Source: UBA1952 sp965246905 (GTDB lineage: Bacteria; Bacteroidota; Bacteroidia; Chitinophagales; Chitinophagaceae). From it: a stretch of 64,000 nt of DNA. The stretch's first letter is position 1. The number at the start of each line of letters is the position of its first letter. The DNA lies in contig CBDFFZ010000010.1 in assembly GCA_965246905.1 (NCBI GenBank), forward strand, positions 124,001-188,000, in the 5' to 3' direction. The position numbers and the translations under genes were made by a program. Below the pieces are notes generated by a model. It was not told the origin of the DNA, did no database searches, and was given only the letters and a program-made list of their open reading frames with translations. This document shows, piece by piece, positions 60,037 to 64,000 of this stretch.

Positions 60037-63000
60037 ATGAGTTTACCTTCCTTATCGCTTAGCCGGCCGGTTATGGCTATCGTGCTTAACCTGGTGATCA
60101 TTATCTTCGGGGCTATCGGATTTAAATTTCTCGGCATACGCGATTATCCTTCTATAGATCCGCCAATTATTAATGTGCGCACTGCTTATACCGGCGCCAA
60201 CCCCGATATTATCGAATCACAGATTACGGAGCCTTTAGAGAAATCCATCAATGGCATAGCGGGCATTAAAAATATCTCTTCGACCTCTGCGCAGGGTGCC
60301 AGCAATATTACTGTTGAATTTGAGCTGGGCGAGGACCTGGAAAGCGCTGCTAACGATGTACGGGATAAGGTAAGCCAGGCTACGCGCACACTACCGCAGG
60401 ATATTGATGCGCCGCCGGTGGTGAGCAAGGCCGATGCCAACTCGCAGCCCATTCTCTCAATGACGGTGCAAAGCGATACGCGCAACCAGTTGGAGCTTAC
60501 CGAATATGCAGAGAATGTACTGGTAGAGCGCCTGCAAACGATACCTGGCGTAAGCTCGATACAGATATGGGGGCAAAAGCGCTACGCCATGCGCCTGTGG
60601 CTGGACCCACTGAAGATGGCGGGGCTGGGCGTTACTTTCAGCGATATAGGAGATGCATTGACTGCACAGAATGTGGAGCTGCCTGCCGGTAAGATCAGCG
60701 GCAGCAATACGGAGCTTTCGGTACGCACTTTCGGCAGGCTTTTTACAGAAGCGGATTTCAATAACCTCATTGTAAAGAACGTGGATAGCACGGATATTCA
60801 CCTGAATAATGTAGGTGAGGCAGTGCTTGGCCCGGAAGCGGAAGAAACCGTGCTCAAGGAAAGCGGCGTACCAATGATCGCACTTGCTGTTATACCACAG
60901 CCAGGCTCTAATTATGTAGCTATCGCCAATGAATTCTATAAGCGCTATGCAGCGCTGCAAAAAGATATTCCTAAAGATTTTAAGGTAGATATAGCGCTGG
61001 ACAATACAGTGAACATCAAAAAATCCATCTCCGAGGTGGAAGAAACGCTGTTCATCTCTTTTGGCCTTGTAATCATCATTATTTACCTCTTCTTCCGCGA
61101 CTGGCTTATTGCAGTGCGCCCACTGATAGACATCCCGGTAAGCCTTATTGGCGCTTTCTTTATCATGTATATCATGGGCTTTACCATCAATATCCTTACC
61201 CTGCTGGCCATTGTGCTGGCTACGGGGCTGGTGGTTGATGACGGCATTGTGGTTACGGAAAATATTTATAAAAAGCTGGAGGCGGGCATGGAGAAGCACC
61301 GTGCGGCAAAAGAAGGGAGCGAGGAGATTTACTTTGCCGTAATTGCCACCTCCATTACGCTTGCAGTAGTATTCCTGCCAATTGTATTTCTACAGGGCTT
61401 TACAGGGCGGCTGTTCCGCGAGTTTGGCATTGTAGTGGCCGGTGCGGTGCTTATTTCTGCCTTTGTATCGCTTACGCTTACGCCGGTGCTCAATGTGTAC
61501 CTAACCCGAAAGGTGCACAAACCCTCAAAATTCTATGTAAAAACGGAACCCTTCTTTACCGGTATGGAGCGTGGCTACAAGCGCGGCCTTATCTGGATGA
61601 TGCGGAACAAATGGATTGGATTAACCGGCATGGGTGCCTGCTTTGTGCTCATATTCGTAGTAGGCGGAAGCCTGCAAAGTGAGCTTGCCCCGCTGGAAGA
61701 CCGCAGCCGCTTCCGGGTGCAGGTTACCGCACCGGAAGGCACGGCCTATGATGCGATGGACAGCTATATGGATCAGATCGTAGGGCTTGCCATGGACAGC
61801 ATTCCGGAGCGCAGGGTGCTTCTATCTGTAACAGCACCAAGCTTCAGCGGATCCGGCGCAGTAAATACCGGCTTTTTAAATATGCGGCTCGTTGATCCTG
61901 GCGACCGACACCGCACCCAGGATCAGATTGTACAGAGCATTGGCAAAAGCCTGCAGAAGCTCAACTTTGGCCGTCTCGCGCCGATACAAGAGCAAACAAT
62001 TGCTGTGCAGCGCGGCGGCGGCGGCTCGCAGCAGCCGGTTGTGTTTGTGCTACAGAATATAGACTTTGATAAGCTGGCAGCGGTAGTGCCCCGCTTCCTC
62101 GAAGAGGCAGGGCAGAACCCGGTGTTACAGAATGTTGATGTAGATCTGAAATTCAATAAGCCGGAGCTCACTGTTGATATCGACCGTGCAAAGGCATCGC
62201 AACTTGGCGTATCCGTAAATGAAATATCCAAAACGCTACAACTTGCATTGAGCGCCAGCCGCTTAGGTTATTTTACCAAAAGTGGCAAGCAGTATCAGGT
62301 AATTGGCCAGGTTGCACGCAGTAACCGCGATGCTCCGGTTGACCTTCGGTATTATTATGTGCGGAGCAAAAGCGGGGGGCTTATATCGCTGGATAATATG
62401 GTTACTACACGTGAGACAACCAGCCCGTCGCAGATTTACCACTTCAACCGCTACAAGTCCGCCACAATATCTGCCGGCCTTGCTCCAGGCAAAACCATTG
62501 GCGATGGTATTGCGGCTATGGATGCAATCTATAAAAAGCTGGCGGATCAAAAATTGATCGATCCTACGTTTACATCATCACTGTCCGGCTCCTCGCAGGA
62601 TTATAAGGAAAGCTCCGGTAATACCCTATTCGCCTTTCTGCTGGCCCTCGTGCTCATCTATCTTATTCTTGCCGCGCAGTTTGAGAGTTTTATCGATCCG
62701 TTCATTATCATGCTTACAGTGCCGCTTGCCATTGCAGGTGCGGTGCTTTCACTTTGGATTTTTGGACAGACGTTGAATATATTTTCCCAAATCGGGATGA
62801 TTATGCTTATTGGTCTCGTTACTAAAAATGGTATTCTTATCGTTGAATATTCCAACCATATCCGGGATCGCGGCCGGCCTAAAGTTGAGGCAGCGATCAA
62901 TGCTGCTACAATGCGCCTGCGCCCTATTTTAATGACTTCACTTGCTATGGTATTCGGTGCTTTGCCGCTGGCGCTTTCCTTAGGGGAAGCTTCCACAAGC

Positions 63001-63141
63001 CGTATCCCTTTAGGTGTCGTGATTGTTGGCGGGGTTACTTTTTCGCTGGTTCTTACGCTGTTTATCCTGCCGGTTATTTTTACGCTCCTTTCCCGGAGGA
63101 AAGTACAGGCGCCAACCGCTATTACAAAACTCGCTGATTAG
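60037..63141 (+). CDS. RND efflux transporter permease (AcrB/HAE1 type)
   Basis: A 1034-aa inner-membrane pump of 12 helices with two large periplasmic loops. It begins MSLPSLSLSRPVMAIVLNLV; ATGLVVDDGIVVTENIYKKL is the TM4 proton-relay block with the Asp pair, and GLVTKNGILIVEYSNHIRDR its TM10 counterpart. It is followed 5 bp later by a TolC-family gene. No membrane-fusion (adaptor) gene lies upstream in the window; it may lie beyond the right edge. The substrate is unknown. Confidence 0.93.
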   Translation: MSLPSLSLSRPVMAIVLNLVIIIFGAIGFKFLGIRDYPSIDPPIINVRTAYTGANPDIIESQITEPLEKSINGIAGIKNISSTSAQGASNITVEFELGEDLESAANDVRDKVSQATRTLPQDIDAPPVVSKADANSQPILSMTVQSDTRNQLELTEYAENVLVERLQTIPGVSSIQIWGQKRYAMRLWLDPLKMAGLGVTFSDIGDALTAQNVELPAGKISGSNTELSVRTFGRLFTEADFNNLIVKNVDSTDIHLNNVGEAVLGPEAEETVLKESGVPMIALAVIPQPGSNYVAIANEFYKRYAALQKDIPKDFKVDIALDNTVNIKKSISEVEETLFISFGLVIIIIYLFFRDWLIAVRPLIDIPVSLIGAFFIMYIMGFTINILTLLAIVLATGLVVDDGIVVTENIYKKLEAGMEKHRAAKEGSEEIYFAVIATSITLAVVFLPIVFLQGFTGRLFREFGIVVAGAVLISAFVSLTLTPVLNVYLTRKVHKPSKFYVKTEPFFTGMERGYKRGLIWMMRNKWIGLTGMGACFVLIFVVGGSLQSELAPLEDRSRFRVQVTAPEGTAYDAMDSYMDQIVGLAMDSIPERRVLLSVTAPSFSGSGAVNTGFLNMRLVDPGDRHRTQDQIVQSIGKSLQKLNFGRLAPIQEQTIAVQRGGGGSQQPVVFVLQNIDFDKLAAVVPRFLEEAGQNPVLQNVDVDLKFNKPELTVDIDRAKASQLGVSVNEISKTLQLALSASRLGYFTKSGKQYQVIGQVARSNRDAPVDLRYYYVRSKSGGLISLDNMVTTRETTSPSQIYHFNRYKSATISAGLAPGKTIGDGIAAMDAIYKKLADQKLIDPTFTSSLSGSSQDYKESSGNTLFAFLLALVLIYLILAAQFESFIDPFIIMLTVPLAIAGAVLSLWIFGQTLNIFSQIGMIMLIGLVTKNGILIVEYSNHIRDRGRPKVEAAINAATMRLRPILMTSLAMVFGALPLALSLGEASTSRIPLGVVIVGGVTFSLVLTLFILPVIFTLLSRRKVQAPTAITKLAD

Positions 63142-63146
63142 ATACA

Positions 63147-64000
63147 ATGCCGAAAACGATTTTCCTTTTACTTATAATGCTGCCTTTCGCAGCCAGCGCG
63201 CAGGAAAGCCTTTCGCTGGATAGCGCTATAAGCAAGGCGCTCCACTATAATTATGACATCCGCATAGCGGACAATACTGCGCAACAGGCTGCGGCAAATA
63301 ATACACCCGGCAATGCAGGCTTCCTGCCCAATCTGAATGCGACTTCCGGCCTAACCAGCGGCAATAACAATACCCTTCTCCAAACTACAGATGGCATTTC
63401 AACTAACCGTTCCGGCTTTACCTATGGCTATTCCGGCGGCCTGAACCTTAGCTGGACTATTTTTGCCGCCGGTCGCGCTTACTTAGTGAAAAAGCAGCTT
63501 ACCACCTTGCAGAAAATCAGCGAGGCTCAGTTTAAAGCTCAAGTGCAGGCAACAGTTTCGCAGGTGATACAGGCTTATGCGCTTACTGTTTATAACCATC
63601 AACAGATCACAGCGCTCGATACATCCATTGAGCTGGCAAGAGCCCGTATGGAGCTATCAAAGGCTAAATTTGACATTGGCACATCTGCAAAAGTGGACTA
63701 CCTGCAAGGCCGCGTGGATCTGAATGCAGGCCGCTCACAGTTGCTTACACAGGAAGCAGGGTTAGAATCTGCCCGCGCCAGCCTTAATGCGCTGATGGGT
63801 GAAGACGAGGAAAAAACGTATGATGTTGCAGATAGTTTGAATCTTAATCTTGCACTTGAACCTGCAAACAAAGAGCAGCTTCGTACCACAAATCCGCTGT
63901 TGGAAGCAGCGCGTATCAATGCAGATCTTGGCAGGATTGAAACTAAGATCGCCCGTACTTTTTATTTCCCGACGATCGGGCTGAATGGAGGCTATGCTTA
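63147..64000 (+). CDS. TolC-family outer-membrane efflux protein, 3' end outside window
   Basis: The first ~284 codons of a TolC protein. Signal peptide MPKTIFLLLIMLPFAASAQ, then ESLSLDSAISKALHYNYDIR, the coiled-coil helices (AQVQATVSQVIQAYALTVYN, ARMELSKAKFDIGTSAKVDY) and the second-repeat start LLEAARINADLGRIETKIAR. It would form the trimeric exit duct of the RND pump, co-transcribed with the permease. Confidence 0.9.
   Translation, partial: MPKTIFLLLIMLPFAASAQESLSLDSAISKALHYNYDIRIADNTAQQAAANNTPGNAGFLPNLNATSGLTSGNNNTLLQTTDGISTNRSGFTYGYSGGLNLSWTIFAAGRAYLVKKQLTTLQKISEAQFKAQVQATVSQVIQAYALTVYNHQQITALDTSIELARARMELSKAKFDIGTSAKVDYLQGRVDLNAGRSQLLTQEAGLESARASLNALMGEDEEKTYDVADSLNLNLALEPANKEQLRTTNPLLEAARINADLGRIETKIARTFYFPTIGLNGGYA

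Noticed and set aside
1..64000. tRNA, rRNA, transposase or prophage genes
   Set aside because: None seen on either strand by eye; a covariance-model scan would be needed to exclude a tRNA completely.

Overview
The window looks like chromosome of a member of the Bacteroidota, most likely family Chitinophagaceae (family placement is inference). Evidence: secreted proteins with type IX secretion (T9SS) C-terminal domains, a SusC-like TonB-dependent receptor, Bacteroidota-type LptD and LptC, DUF2851, a bacillithiol-linked YtxJ protein, tetratricopeptide (TPR) sensor kinases, and many promoters with the Bacteroidota -7 box TAnnTTTG instead of a sigma-70 -10 box. No rRNA, tRNA, CRISPR array, transposase or prophage was found.

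Layout. 1-7.5 kb: housekeeping genes (OsmC protein, DUF2851, pyrF, Mrp ATPase, an SDR reductase, pheS). 7.6-12 kb: a large T9SS substrate, a decayed T9SS remnant, a 24-bp-period hairpin array and scattered repeats. 12-25 kb: a membrane molybdoenzyme/cytochrome b pair (frameshifted), scpA, two unknown exported proteins, ndk, lptD, a cell-wall amidase, rlmN, a methyltransferase and a BrkB-family protein. 24.5-32 kb: a phosphopantetheinyl transferase divergent from a Pls/PosA-type NRPS-like protein, a GNAT protein and metG. 32-44.4 kb: a 21-bp minisatellite, tsaE, a lipoprotein resembling a protease prodomain, the T9SS metalloprotease it resembles (frameshifted), a TonB-dependent receptor, and a TPR / beta-barrel / HU-SPOR operon. 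44.4-47.5 kb: YkgJ protein, parAB and a metallo-hydrolase.

47.5-56 kb is the most unusual part. Two paralogous two-component systems lie about 5 kb apart. One has a response regulator overlapping a degenerate kinase-like protein, divergent from a full TPR kinase, with two copies of an ATCCCCT-TTTT-AGAGGAT palindrome between them. The other has a TPR kinase and a LuxR-type regulator followed by four 20-residue genes of consensus MKKLTATETQTVNGGGFxLN. Each has a double-glycine leader with almost nothing after it (predicted cores GFLLN, GFQLN, GYQLN). Two near-identical promoters, each with an ATCCCGG-type palindrome about 62 bp upstream of the -7 box, drive the peptide genes, and a terminator closes the array. 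I propose a peptide-signalling cassette; its function and exporter are not shown here.

56-64 kb: lptC, an outer-membrane protein, coaX, a repeat-rich gap with a Flavo-1-like structured element, ytxJ, and an RND efflux permease with a TolC-family protein running off the window end.
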